Source: Pedobacter ginsengisoli
Lineage (GTDB): Bacteria; Bacteroidota; Bacteroidia; Sphingobacteriales; Sphingobacteriaceae
DNA length: 64,000 bases
Reading direction: 5' to 3'
Assembly: GCF_030244015.1 (NCBI RefSeq)
Contig: NZ_JASSYX010000004.1
Location: forward strand, 186,001 to 250,000
The translations under genes were made by a program, and so were the position numbers. Under the pieces are notes generated by a model, which was not told the origin of the DNA, ran no database searches, and saw only the letters and a list, made by a program, of their open reading frames with translations. Positions 38,240 through 47,176 of this stretch are shown piece after piece. Numbering within the stretch: the stretch's first letter is position 1; each line of letters opens with the position of its first letter.

Positions 38240-39378
38240 AAATTTCCTCCTTTTAAAAGTTCCGTAACCTTTTTATTCAATTGATCTCCACGTAAGTTCC
38301 TTGCCAGTATTTTACCTTTGCTATCCACCAAAAAATTTTGGGGAATAAAATTGAAAGGCATACCGGCAAAATAAAGCTTAGCAATTGGCGAAGCCCAACC
38401 CTTCAAATCTGAAACCTGTGCCCAGGGTAATCCATCTTTTTCAATAGCCAGCTTCCAATCAGCCCCCTTTTCATCTAACGAAATACCCACAATATTAAAT
38501 CCTTGGTCTTTAAACTGGCGGTAAACCTGCAGCAGATTAGGATTTTCCTGTCTGCAAGGCACACACCAGGATGCCCAGAAATCTATAAGAGTAAGTTTAT
38601 TACCAGCCAGTTCTTTTTGTATAGATAAACTGGCACCACTCCCCGTAGGAGCTGTAAAGTCTGGAACATTGTCACCAATTTCCAGCAAGCCCGATTCTTT
38701 CTTCCATTTTGCAATGTTTTCGGCAAGGATAACTCCATATTTGCTAGCTTTTATGAAAGCGGATAGTTCCTCGTATGCTTTTCTCTTAATTAGCCAGTTC
38801 CATTTAGAATTGTTTATGATTACAGCACTGTAAAAGGCTTCAGGATGTTTGGCAACAAAATCTTGTTGTAGTTTTTCATAATTAACAATGCTTTCACTCA
38901 ATTGCTGCTGCACATTTGCTAGCGCAGTACTGTCTGTTGAACCAATTAACGAATTGTATTGTTGCGTTAGACTCCTTCCTTTAGCTTCTTCATCTGCAAT
39001 AACATCCTGATATTCCTGATAGGCAGTGTGGCTTTCTGAGCCACTAACTTTAGCTTTGGGCCATTGCGCTAAATCTCCTGTCAAGGTAATTTTTCCGCTT
39101 CCTACAAACAGCGTAAGCGAGCTTGGAATTCCAGCAACCTTTAAAAAGTAAAATTCTGGATTGCTGGAAGAAGTCCAACTTGCAGTAAAGGTCCCTGCCC
39201 GCGTTTTTACTTTTGCCAAGGCATCTATCTTTGAGCCCAAATAATGAGTTATGGTAATTTCAGATGCAGCACTTAAGCCCTTTAGGCTTCCAGTGATAGA
39301 TAAGGTTTTTGCCTGCCCTAAACAAAGGTCTGGGCAGCAAAAACCGATCATACAAGTAATAATTAACAACACTTTCAT
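38236..39378 (-). CDS. TlpA-like thioredoxin protein with DUF4369 domain
   Basis: 380 residues with a signal peptide (about 1-22). Residues 25-125 form a DUF4369-type beta domain (ITGSLKGLSAASEITITHY). A helical linker follows. The C-terminal AhpC/TSA-thioredoxin domain has the active site FWASWCVPCRQE (Cys272, Cys275). It overlaps its neighbours by 4 bp on both sides, so the three redox genes are tightly coupled. Probably a periplasmic disulfide reductase serving the uptake locus. Confidence 0.9.
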   Translation of the reverse strand: MKVLLIITCMIGFCCPDLCLGQAKTLSITGSLKGLSAASEITITHYLGSKIDALAKVKTRAGTFTASWTSSSNPEFYFLKVAGIPSSLTLFVGSGKITLTGDLAQWPKAKVSGSESHTAYQEYQDVIADEEAKGRSLTQQYNSLIGSTDSTALANVQQQLSESIVNYEKLQQDFVAKHPEAFYSAVIINNSKWNWLIKRKAYEELSAFIKASKYGVILAENIAKWKKESGLLEIGDNVPDFTAPTGSGASLSIQKELAGNKLTLIDFWASWCVPCRQENPNLLQVYRQFKDQGFNIVGISLDEKGADWKLAIEKDGLPWAQVSDLKGWASPIAKLYFAGMPFNFIPQNFLVDSKGKILARNLRGDQLNKKVTELLKGGNL

Positions 39379-40649
39379 ATGGTGCTTTTAAAAGATTTAT
39401 CAGTAATTACAAATACCTCTAACAACCGCTGCTCTTTTACCAGATCAAGGCCTTGTTGTTTTAACTGGGAAATAATTTGATCAGTTGTCGTATCATTCAG
39501 CTTTACATCAATTTTGTCCTTAATGGATGTTTCATCAAATACCTTTAATCCTGTTATATATTGAACATCTGAAACCAGGTCTTTCATCTTCTCGTAACTT
39601 GAACCTTTTTCCTGGTATTGTCGCTTTCCAAACGCCGAGTTTTTTTTAAGTGTCCAGCAGTTCACCAAACGCTTTTCGAACCTTGCATTCAATCCTAAGC
39701 GGCTGTTTAAATCTTTTATCATCTTCTGTTGTACTTTATCCTTGCTTTCTGACTTTGGAAAAACAGCTTCATAGCAGTAAGTATTTTTTCTACACCACTC
39801 ATTCATATAAGTGTTTATAAAGTATTTTGAAGAATCACTTGTCTCAACAATTACTTTGCTATTTGAAAGACTTATATTTCCGGTTAATTTTGAAATAAGA
39901 CTACGGTATAGGTAGACGATATCCATATTAAGTGCACTGAATCTTAAACTAGAGCTTACTTTGTCGTCAACAATTCCTTGATAACCATTAATTCTATCCT
40001 TATTGTCATTAATTCCACCTATATAGCCTGAGAATTCAGAATGGAACTGGTCCTTATTTAAATAATTGCGAGTTTCTTTAAAAATAGGATGCTTATCATC
40101 ATAAAAAGTATAAATTTCAGTTTCCCAATCTGGATAAATACCATCCAGCATTTTTTGGATTTCTTTTTTATTGACATATTCAGAAGAGGTTATAGCCCTG
40201 ACTACCCGTTTGCTATCAATCCAAACCTGATACGCTACTCTAGCGGGAAAATGTCTAGCAAATTCATCATCTAGAATGGAGGGTAAAGAAGTTTTTGATA
40301 GAATATCATTTGAATGCCAGAAGGAGTCGAGGTCTGTAACAAGCTTATTATCCATGCCACCTTTCAAATCTGGATAAATAGGTAGGATTGCAATTTTGTC
40401 ACCAAAGTGCTTTTGTAACGAATCCATTTTTGGCATTCCTGCAATGCAAGGTCCACATACTGTTGACCAGAAGTCTAGGAGAATCAGTTTTCCTTTAAAA
40501 TCAGATAACTTTACTTTTTCTGACTTGTGATACAAGATCTTATTGATCTCTAGATCGGGCAGTTGCTGCCCGATCTTTAGAGAGTTTTGTGCAAAGCTTT
40601 GCAGGCTTGTCGCCACTATGGCAACAAGGTAAATTAATTTTACTTTCAT
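39375..40649 (-). CDS. TlpA-like thioredoxin protein with extra C-terminal domain
   Basis: 424 residues with a signal peptide ending near SFAQ. The thioredoxin domain is N-terminal, with FWSTVCGPCIAG (Cys65, Cys68). The C-terminal 90 residues (DLVSDVQYITGLKVFDETSI, later LKQQGLDLVKEQRLLEVFVI) resemble the end of DUF3738 or an STN-like fold. A thioredoxin N-terminal to such a domain is common in Bacteroidota SusCD loci. It is 18 bp downstream of the SusD gene. Confidence 0.85.
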   Translation of the reverse strand: MKVKLIYLVAIVATSLQSFAQNSLKIGQQLPDLEINKILYHKSEKVKLSDFKGKLILLDFWSTVCGPCIAGMPKMDSLQKHFGDKIAILPIYPDLKGGMDNKLVTDLDSFWHSNDILSKTSLPSILDDEFARHFPARVAYQVWIDSKRVVRAITSSEYVNKKEIQKMLDGIYPDWETEIYTFYDDKHPIFKETRNYLNKDQFHSEFSGYIGGINDNKDRINGYQGIVDDKVSSSLRFSALNMDIVYLYRSLISKLTGNISLSNSKVIVETSDSSKYFINTYMNEWCRKNTYCYEAVFPKSESKDKVQQKMIKDLNSRLGLNARFEKRLVNCWTLKKNSAFGKRQYQEKGSSYEKMKDLVSDVQYITGLKVFDETSIKDKIDVKLNDTTTDQIISQLKQQGLDLVKEQRLLEVFVITDKSFKSTI

Positions 40650-40667
40650 ATGTGTGTTTATTAAAAT

Positions 40668-42035
40668 TTATGGATTTTGTGGAATTCCAGAACGCTGGAT
40701 AACCGCTAATGGGATTTTCATTACATATCGAGGGCTATTAGGCTGCAAAGTATATTCCTGTCCATTTACTAATCGCTTAGGTGTAACTGAAAAGATAGGA
40801 TCATTTTGCAAACGGCGCAGATCTTCCCATCGCAGGGTTCTGAAAACTAATTCCTTTCTCCGTTCCCTTAAAATGTGGGTTAGCGCTTCATTGATACTAT
40901 TCGCTGAGAAGGGTATATACGTACCCGTTTTCCACCGGGTAATAAGCAACTCATTTAATATCCGCATGGCATCATTTACTTTATCTGCCCTGGCAAGGCA
41001 CTCGGCTTTTATTAAAAAAATTTCATCAGTAGCTATACCAGCAAAAACATATGCGCTAGGGTCATATGAAATATAACCAGTCCCATCATAATCACCTTTG
41101 AAATAGGTTACGTTATTAGCACCAGGGTGATAAAAACAATTTCTTCTCAAATCATTTATGTGATATAAATCGAATAGGGTAGAATCTACGAATAACGCTA
41201 AAAATGATGCTATTCTTCCTCCTGCTGTCATAGGAAAAATAACTTCTTGGTTAAATCTTTCGATAGGTGCAGAACTTGTTGCATCTAATTCGTTAAAATT
41301 CATGAGTTGATTTTTCAAATTCAACGCTTTTTCAGCATAAATGCCAGCATTGGTATAATCCTTCATGCCTAGATAAGCGCGAGCCAATAAACCATAAGCC
41401 GCGCCTTTTGTTGGCCGATTAGGGCTAATCCGCGTTTCAGGAAGTAATTCAGAACTTACTTTAAGATCTGAAATGATCCTTTGATATGTAACTTCATTAT
41501 TGCTTCGAACTGATGGCACATTGAAGTCGGATGTAGAACGTAATACAATACCTAAATCATCTTTTGCTGTATTTGGATCAAAGGGTTTTGAAAAAATTTG
41601 TACTAGGCCATAAAAATAAAATGCCCTGAAAAATAAAGCACTTCCCTTTACCTGACTTACTAGTGCAACTTCATTCTTTTTATAGGAAACCTTATCTACA
41701 TTTTCGAGTACAACGTTACAGGTGTTAATCGCTTGATATGACAACTGCCATGAAGGATCGAAATCAAATGTCTTACCTCCCCATATGTACTGGTCTCGCT
41801 GATATTCTTGCAAATAATTCCATGCATTAGTATAGTAATCATCTGCCTGAAACTCTGCACTTACAGGATACTTAGTATTTAGGTCCGAGTAGTTGTCCAT
41901 CAATAATTGCAGGTCAATAATAGTGGTTGGCACTGCCAATGACGAATCAGGCTTTTCGTTCAAAAATTTCTTACATGACAAACATAGTAGAAATGCCGCT
42001 ACTAGTATAATTCTCATTTTTATTATTCCTTTCAT
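40668..42035 (-). CDS. RagB/SusD family outer-membrane lipoprotein
   Basis: 455 residues. The signal peptide ends LLCLSC, then KKFLNEKPDSSLAVPTT, the classic SusD N-terminus (lipidated Cys21 from ATG 42035; a start at Met7 is equally plausible). Typical motifs follow: RAFYFYGLVQIF, NRPTKGAAYGLLARAYLGMKDY, and the C-terminal LRERRKELVFRTLRWEDLRR. It forms the lid of the SusC channel. It lies 11 bp after the SusC stop. Confidence 0.93.
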   Translation of the reverse strand: MKGIIKMRIILVAAFLLCLSCKKFLNEKPDSSLAVPTTIIDLQLLMDNYSDLNTKYPVSAEFQADDYYTNAWNYLQEYQRDQYIWGGKTFDFDPSWQLSYQAINTCNVVLENVDKVSYKKNEVALVSQVKGSALFFRAFYFYGLVQIFSKPFDPNTAKDDLGIVLRSTSDFNVPSVRSNNEVTYQRIISDLKVSSELLPETRISPNRPTKGAAYGLLARAYLGMKDYTNAGIYAEKALNLKNQLMNFNELDATSSAPIERFNQEVIFPMTAGGRIASFLALFVDSTLFDLYHINDLRRNCFYHPGANNVTYFKGDYDGTGYISYDPSAYVFAGIATDEIFLIKAECLARADKVNDAMRILNELLITRWKTGTYIPFSANSINEALTHILRERRKELVFRTLRWEDLRRLQNDPIFSVTPKRLVNGQEYTLQPNSPRYVMKIPLAVIQRSGIPQNP

Positions 42036-42046
42036 TGTCTGATCTC

Positions 42047-45000
42047 TTAAAAAGTTAAATTAACTGCTACAGAAATTCTTTTGCCGGCAATGTTCCCAGC
42101 AGGATTTTCAGGATCTAAGTCTGTTTTCGTTTTTTTCCACAGAATTAAATTTAGGTTACCGACATTAGCAGTTAAGCTCATGTTTTTAAATGGTAGCCGT
42201 TTAAAATTCAAGCTATTAATGCCATAAGACAATGAGAAGTCATCAATCCTTATGTGATCTCCTCTCTCGACCCTAGCTTCTGAACTTGCATAAAATATAT
42301 CTCTGCTGACCGAGAAAGGGTAAGAGAATGAGGGAACATTCGTATGTTTTTCGTCTCCTGGCACCTTCCATCTTTCGTTGTATTCGCTACTAAGCCCAGA
42401 TATCCCGGCCTGTACTTGATTTTGGAAATAGGAGAATGACGGTCTTCGGAAATAATAGTTAAATTTATATATTATATTAGCTGACAATGTAATGCCCTTG
42501 TAGGAGATGTTATTCAAAAAATTGCCATAGGATACAGGCACTGAAGAGCCATGTTTAACCAATTCATCCCAAGGTGTTGAATTAGTTATGGAGTTCCAAT
42601 CCTTACTGACCTGTCCATTAACTACTCCTTTGGGGTCACCGTTTGCAGGATCTAATCCCATCCATTTGTAACTTGTTAATAAATACGGAGTATAACCCTT
42701 AATAGGAGAAAGGTTCCCTTCTGAAATTCCAAATGCATTTAAATTTTGCTCAAACAGGTATTCGTGAACAATGAATTTTGCTGTGCTAAAACCGCCTAAT
42801 AAATTCCAATTGAAAGATGTGGATTTGATAATTTTAAAATTGACACTGAGATCAATACCACTTCCCTTTATACTTGCTGAATTCGCTAGAATAAAGCCAT
42901 AACCCATGGTCGGATCAAGTGGTAGATAAGCCAAAACATCAGTAGATTGCTTTTTATAATATTCAATGCTACCACTGATCCGATCATTCTTAATTCCAAA
43001 GTCAATGCCAACATTTACTGTGCGGACTTTTTCCCATCTCAAATCCGGGTTCCCTACATACGAAATTTGTGCATATGGCAAATTAACAATCGGATTAAAT
43101 GAGGAGGGAAAATAAGTGATTAAGGGATTGGCAGAAGTATTGAAGCTAGTATTACCACCATTTCCAAAACTCGCTCTTAAATTAAGAGAAGGTAAAAATC
43201 CTAATGCATAGAAATTTTCTTTGTTTACTTTCCATAATATTCCAGAGCTCCAGAATGGCCGACCTCTTTGATTTGTATTTACACCCAGTACATTAGCAGC
43301 ATCCTTTCTAATGCTTCCTGAGATTATATATTTACTATTATAAGTATACGACCCACTGGCATATAATGCGGTAAATCTATTATTCTGATTATTGATTTTA
43401 TTATTAGTAAGATCCGGAATGCGTTCTGAAAATCCACTATACAGATAAACCGGATATGGATTCACATTGTCAACCAAAGTAGTTGTCGATAATTCATCAG
43501 TGTAACCATAATTCCTACTCGCGTTATAACTGGTTTTCTTTTCACTCATCTCGGCTCCTCCGGTAACATTAATTTGATGTTTATTATTCCAGTCCTGACT
43601 AAAACTAAAACCAGACCTCAGCTTATGATCAGATAGTTCAGTATTTCTCAGATCAAGAATTCCTCCCATAGGTACGGGATATCTTTTATTAAGCGGGATG
43701 TTTGGTGTTAAATTGGTATAGTAATTAATTAGATCTCTGGTATAATAAGATTCAATGGAATTATAGATTCTTCCTAGCCCAGTCGCTTTTGAATATTGAT
43801 AGTCTATATTAATTTTCAGTCCTGTTATTAAGTCATAATTTAAGCCTATTCGGCCTGAAAAACGCTGGCTTTTGTTGGTGTTATTTTGATTTTTAAGATC
43901 ATCTTCTAAGGGTCTGTAATTCCAGTCTAACAACTTTCCGCCTCCAATTGTATCTGTAAAAGACTGCTTAAAGTAACGGGGTAACGATAGTGAATTTCCC
44001 TCGGCGTCGGCCAGATTGTAATAATTCGGGATTGTTAGAGAACTGTAGGCAAGGAAATTATTGTTTGAAACAAGACTATTACTAAAATTAACGCTAGTTT
44101 GAATTTCCAATTTTTTCGACAATTGAATAGTATTGTTAGAACTTAGTGTAAAACGGGTATTGTCGTTGCGCTTAAGTGAACCTAGATCATTATTATACCC
44201 GGCAGATATAAAATATTTAATGACACTGGTTCCTCCAGAAATGTTCAAGGCATGGCTTTGATTAACAGAGTTTCGGTAAACGTATTTTAAATAATCATTT
44301 CTTACGTCTGTATTCCTTAATATATCTAATTGCCGGTCTGATTCCTCCTGTGATATCATACCTTTTTTTTGTTGATCCAAAATCATGGCTACTTTTGATA
44401 CAGGAGTCATGGGATCGCTTAATGAAAAGTTATAGGTTCCTTTTTCATATAGGAATTGTTCCAAATCCACTATTTCACTTGTAGATACTATTGGTAATTT
44501 AAATAGATCAGGTTTACCAGCTAAACCAATGCTTGATGTCAATGACACTTGTGCCTTCTGGCTGTACTTTCCTTGCTTGGTTGTAATTACTATTACACCA
44601 TTACCAGCCTTGGCCCCCCAGATGGAGGCTGCCGCTGCATCTCGTAGAATGGTGATGTTTTCCACATCGTTGGGGTTGATATTATTAATGTCCCCTTCAA
44701 AAGGAAAATTATCTACAACAATCAATGGAACTGCTAAGTCTTCAGTAAATGAGTACATTCCTCGAAGCTGAAGTCTTTCGCCAATTCCTCCTCCATCTCT
44801 TCTTTTATCAAAGAGCAATCCAGGCACCAGATCTTTTAACCTTGCCAAAATATTCCCATCAACCCTTCTATTTATTATTGTACTATCAATAAACACAAAG
44901 CTTCCTGTAGCCCTTTCCTTCGGTATTTTTTGGTAACCTGTGCTATACTCCACTGCCACCTCTTCCAGCTGTACCTGTTTAGTCCGCACATTTACTTCCA

Positions 45001-45598
45001 TGCTTTCCTTACCTTTTACCTTCACCTCATAAGTTTCAATAGTTACTCCGCTAAATACCAGCGTTGCCCTTTCATCTACATTGCTTAAAAAAAACTCCCC
45101 TTTGGCATTGGTAGTTGTACCCCTGTTAGCACCTTTAATCACCACAGTTATCCCTTCAAGCGCTTCGCCCTTTTCATTACGTACCACGCCCCGCACATCA
45201 ATAGCAGCCCAGCGCTCAGCCAGGCGCTCCAGAAAGGAAGGCTCCTTTTTCTTGAGTAATATGGTCTTGTCTTCTATAGAATAAGTCAGCCCTCTTCCGG
45301 ATACAATTCGGTTCATCACCTCTTCTATGGTTTCATTTTTAAAGTTAGCATCGATCGTGCTGCTTACTTTTACCTCGTTGGTGGAAAGTAAAATGTCATA
45401 ACCAGTCTGATTTCTGATCTCCTTAAATACCTGCTCCAGGGTAATGCCCTTGCGCTGCAGGCTGACGCGTTGCGCAAAAGTTGATGCACTTACTTGCACC
45501 AGGGATGCTATCAATATTACGGTGGTCAATCGCATAATCAGCAGTAATTTGTGGTATAGCCTGTCGGGTATACCGATTAGTTGTATAATTTTATACAT
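42047..45598 (-). CDS. SusC/RagA family TonB-linked outer membrane protein with STN domain
   Basis: 1183 residues from ATG 45598 (MYKIIQLIG); an upstream in-frame ATG at 45649 adds 17 atypical residues. After the signal peptide comes an STN (secretin/TonB N-terminal) domain (VSLQRKGITLEQVFKEIRNQTGYDIL), which links the receptor to FecR signalling. Then follow a CarboxypepD_reg beta domain (GVVRNEKGEALEGITVVIKG), the plug (GYQKIPKERATGSFVFI...VIVVDNFPFEGDINNINPNDVENI) and a 22-strand barrel. It imports a large substrate using TonB energy. The substrate is not predictable, but the metalloprotease downstream hints at peptides. Confidence 0.94.
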   Translation of the reverse strand: MYKIIQLIGIPDRLYHKLLLIMRLTTVILIASLVQVSASTFAQRVSLQRKGITLEQVFKEIRNQTGYDILLSTNEVKVSSTIDANFKNETIEEVMNRIVSGRGLTYSIEDKTILLKKKEPSFLERLAERWAAIDVRGVVRNEKGEALEGITVVIKGANRGTTTNAKGEFFLSNVDERATLVFSGVTIETYEVKVKGKESMEVNVRTKQVQLEEVAVEYSTGYQKIPKERATGSFVFIDSTIINRRVDGNILARLKDLVPGLLFDKRRDGGGIGERLQLRGMYSFTEDLAVPLIVVDNFPFEGDINNINPNDVENITILRDAAAASIWGAKAGNGVIVITTKQGKYSQKAQVSLTSSIGLAGKPDLFKLPIVSTSEIVDLEQFLYEKGTYNFSLSDPMTPVSKVAMILDQQKKGMISQEESDRQLDILRNTDVRNDYLKYVYRNSVNQSHALNISGGTSVIKYFISAGYNNDLGSLKRNDNTRFTLSSNNTIQLSKKLEIQTSVNFSNSLVSNNNFLAYSSLTIPNYYNLADAEGNSLSLPRYFKQSFTDTIGGGKLLDWNYRPLEDDLKNQNNTNKSQRFSGRIGLNYDLITGLKINIDYQYSKATGLGRIYNSIESYYTRDLINYYTNLTPNIPLNKRYPVPMGGILDLRNTELSDHKLRSGFSFSQDWNNKHQINVTGGAEMSEKKTSYNASRNYGYTDELSTTTLVDNVNPYPVYLYSGFSERIPDLTNNKINNQNNRFTALYASGSYTYNSKYIISGSIRKDAANVLGVNTNQRGRPFWSSGILWKVNKENFYALGFLPSLNLRASFGNGGNTSFNTSANPLITYFPSSFNPIVNLPYAQISYVGNPDLRWEKVRTVNVGIDFGIKNDRISGSIEYYKKQSTDVLAYLPLDPTMGYGFILANSASIKGSGIDLSVNFKIIKSTSFNWNLLGGFSTAKFIVHEYLFEQNLNAFGISEGNLSPIKGYTPYLLTSYKWMGLDPANGDPKGVVNGQVSKDWNSITNSTPWDELVKHGSSVPVSYGNFLNNISYKGITLSANIIYKFNYYFRRPSFSYFQNQVQAGISGLSSEYNERWKVPGDEKHTNVPSFSYPFSVSRDIFYASSEARVERGDHIRIDDFSLSYGINSLNFKRLPFKNMSLTANVGNLNLILWKKTKTDLDPENPAGNIAGKRISVAVNLTF

Positions 45599-45693
45599 TT
45601 GTCTTGGTTTGGTCTTATGCAGGATGCCATTGTTTCGAAGCGGCGGCACACTGCGGTTAAACAGTTGATATCTTATTGGCTGATGCCAAACTC

Positions 45694-45729
45694 AACCAGG
45701 TTCTGATATCTTAGGACCTGGTTTTTTTT
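45694..45729 (+). terminator. Hairpin with T-run between susC and fecR, oriented on the plus strand
   Basis: An 11-bp stem with one G-U (AACCAGGTTCT 45694-45704, AGGACCTGGTT 45713-45723) followed by T residues to 45729 on the plus strand. No plus-strand gene ends here, since fecR and susC both read on the minus strand. It would stop antisense transcription coming out of susC. Confidence 0.45.
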
Positions 45730-45825
45730 GTTATTTTCTCGTTCGTAGATCTTTAGTCATCTCCTTGTTTGTTTAGTTTACAATTCTATTAGTTGCTCTC
45801 ATAGGGAGATGATTGTCGCTAATTT

Positions 45826-47109
45826 TTATTCAGATATATAAATTTTCTTACTTTCTATTTTAAACTTCACATTACTGGTAGCCTGCAGCTTCGACAATAC
45901 TTTAGATATGTTTTCGAATCTGCTCACCGTACCATAATAGGTCACACGCTTCGTCTGATCATTCTCGTAGATTACCTCTACATCATACCAGCGCGCTACC
46001 CGCTTCATAATGTTTTCTAAAGTCTCATTGTTGAACATAAAATATCCCTTCTGCCAGGCTATGATATTTTCTACGTCTACCTGCTCAATTCTGATAACAC
46101 CGCCATCAACCAGGGTAGATTGCTGATTGGGTTTGAGAACTATTGCATTGGCTTTTATGCCGTCATTGCGAGGTTGCGCAGCTTCCGAAGCAATCTCATT
46201 AGAGGGTTGCTTCGTTCCTCGCAATGACGAGGTAATTAGGGCCACACGCACAGAGCCCTCCAGCAAGGTGGTCCGCACACTCTTTTCGTTATGATAAGCA
46301 TTGATATTAAAATGCGTACCCAGCACTTCTACGATTTGCTGATCTGTCTCCACCATAAAAGGATGCGCCTTATCTTTCGCCACTTCAAAATACCCCTCAC
46401 CATTTAACAATATTTTGCGTTCTTTTCCGGAAAACTGAGAAGGGAAACTAATCTTTGAGTCCGCATTCAACCAAACCTTAGTTCCGTCGGGTAAAGTGAA
46501 CTGGTACGTTTGGCCTTTGGCTGTGCTAGCGGTCAGGATCATGCTATTCTCTCCCACCCCGTCATTGCGAGGAATCGAAGCAATCTCATCATGGGGTTGC
46601 TTCGCCGCTTCGCTGGCTCGCAATGACGAATAGAATATCTTTCCGTTACCCACTACTACCCCGCTCTTCGCATCACTCAGCGCGATCACCTTCCCATTAC
46701 CCAGCGTAATCGTTGCACCATTCTTACCCGGAGCTATATCTTGAGAGCCTGCCCCGAATTCATTTCGGGGAGGTGTGTTAGCATGACGGTTAGCATTAAA
46801 GAAATAAACCCCAATCACTATCGCTCCTACCACAGCCGCAGCGATTAGCGAAGTCCCGAATTTACTTCGGGAAGCAGCCACTGCTATCTTCGGCCATAGT
46901 TTGACTGTTGGTTTTGAATGACTATTATTTTTCCAGAACCTGGCCAGCGATTCCTTTTTCAACTCCCTTGAATCAAGACCATCAGCTGTCAGGCTCTGCG
47001 GATCCTGCTGAAAGCTTTCATAACTTGCATGATACAATGCAATCTCTGAAAGGCTTGCGCTCCCTTCAGCCACCTTCTCTGCCAGACTTATGAATTCTTC
47101 GTTAGTCAT
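45826..47109 (-). CDS. FecR family anti-sigma factor with in-frame palindromic insertions
   Basis: 427 residues, longer than the usual 320-390. The N-terminal cytoplasmic part binds the ECF sigma factor; a membrane span is at about 84-102 (AAAVVGAIVIGVYFF). The FecR domain is at about 195-290 (YQFTLPDGTKVWLNADSKISFP...VLGTHFNINAY) and a DUF4974 domain at the end (IIAWQKGYFMFNNETLENIMKRVARWYDVEVIYE). Two related 24-residue peptides (SSLRASEAAKQP...PRNDG at about 161-183 and SSLRGTKQPSNE...PRNDG at about 294-316) are encoded by palindromic repeats. It transmits receptor state to the sigma factor, whose gene is separated from it by the XRE/AbiEii pair. Confidence 0.92.
   Translation of the reverse strand: MTNEEFISLAEKVAEGSASLSEIALYHASYESFQQDPQSLTADGLDSRELKKESLARFWKNNSHSKPTVKLWPKIAVAASRSKFGTSLIAAAVVGAIVIGVYFFNANRHANTPPRNEFGAGSQDIAPGKNGATITLGNGKVIALSDAKSGVVVGNGKIFYSSLRASEAAKQPHDEIASIPRNDGVGENSMILTASTAKGQTYQFTLPDGTKVWLNADSKISFPSQFSGKERKILLNGEGYFEVAKDKAHPFMVETDQQIVEVLGTHFNINAYHNEKSVRTTLLEGSVRVALITSSLRGTKQPSNEIASEAAQPRNDGIKANAIVLKPNQQSTLVDGGVIRIEQVDVENIIAWQKGYFMFNNETLENIMKRVARWYDVEVIYENDQTKRVTYYGTVSRFENISKVLSKLQATSNVKFKIESKKIYISE
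46161..46230 (-). repeat. Palindromic repeat element inserted in frame in fecR (copy 1)
   Basis: Perfect 13-bp terminal inverted repeats (CGTCATTGCGAGG 46161-46173, CCTCGCAATGACG 46217-46229) surround an inner inverted pair (CGAAGCAA / TTGCTTCG). On the minus strand it encodes SSLRGTKQPSNEIASEAAQP and then RND without a stop, between the last FecR-domain strands. It falls in a beta-hairpin loop where other FecR proteins run straight from GSVRV to VLKPNQQ. Confidence 0.85.
46560..46628 (-). repeat. Palindromic repeat element inserted in frame in fecR (copy 2)
   Basis: Perfect 12-bp terminal inverted repeats (CGTCATTGCGAG 46560-46571, CTCGCAATGACG 46617-46628) with inner arms CGAAGCAA (46576-46583) and TTGCTTCG (46597-46604). 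It encodes SSLRASEAAKQPHDEIASIP and then RND in the same orientation and reading frame as copy 1. It sits in the linker before the FecR domain. Confidence 0.85.
46752..46770. repeat. Short 19-bp palindrome in fecR (second type, copy 1)
   Basis: CCCCGAATTCATTTCGGGG: seven-base arms around five bases. It encodes RNEFG on the minus strand. The same 19-bp layout recurs at 46854-46872. Confidence 0.6.
46854..46872. repeat. Short 19-bp palindrome in fecR (second type, copy 2)
   Basis: TCCCGAATTTACTTCGGGA: seven-base arms around five bases, with the same core CCCGAA(N5)TTCGGG as the copy at 46752-46770. It encodes SRSKFG on the minus strand, just before the FecR membrane span. Confidence 0.6.
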
Positions 47110-47128
47110 TTTTAATCCCTTTATATAT

Positions 47129-47159
47129 GTAAGTAACCTTAGGTAGGGTCATTACTTAC
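47129..47159. repeat. Inverted repeat between fecR and the AbiEii gene
   Basis: Perfect 8-bp arms GTAAGTAA (47129-47136) and TTACTTAC (47152-47159) with a 15-nt spacer, 20 bp upstream of the fecR start and 18 bp past the AbiEii stop. It has no T-run. It could be an operator, a weak terminator or a boundary of the inserted module; I cannot decide. Confidence 0.35.
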
Positions 47160-47176
47160 AAGGAATTAAAATATTT

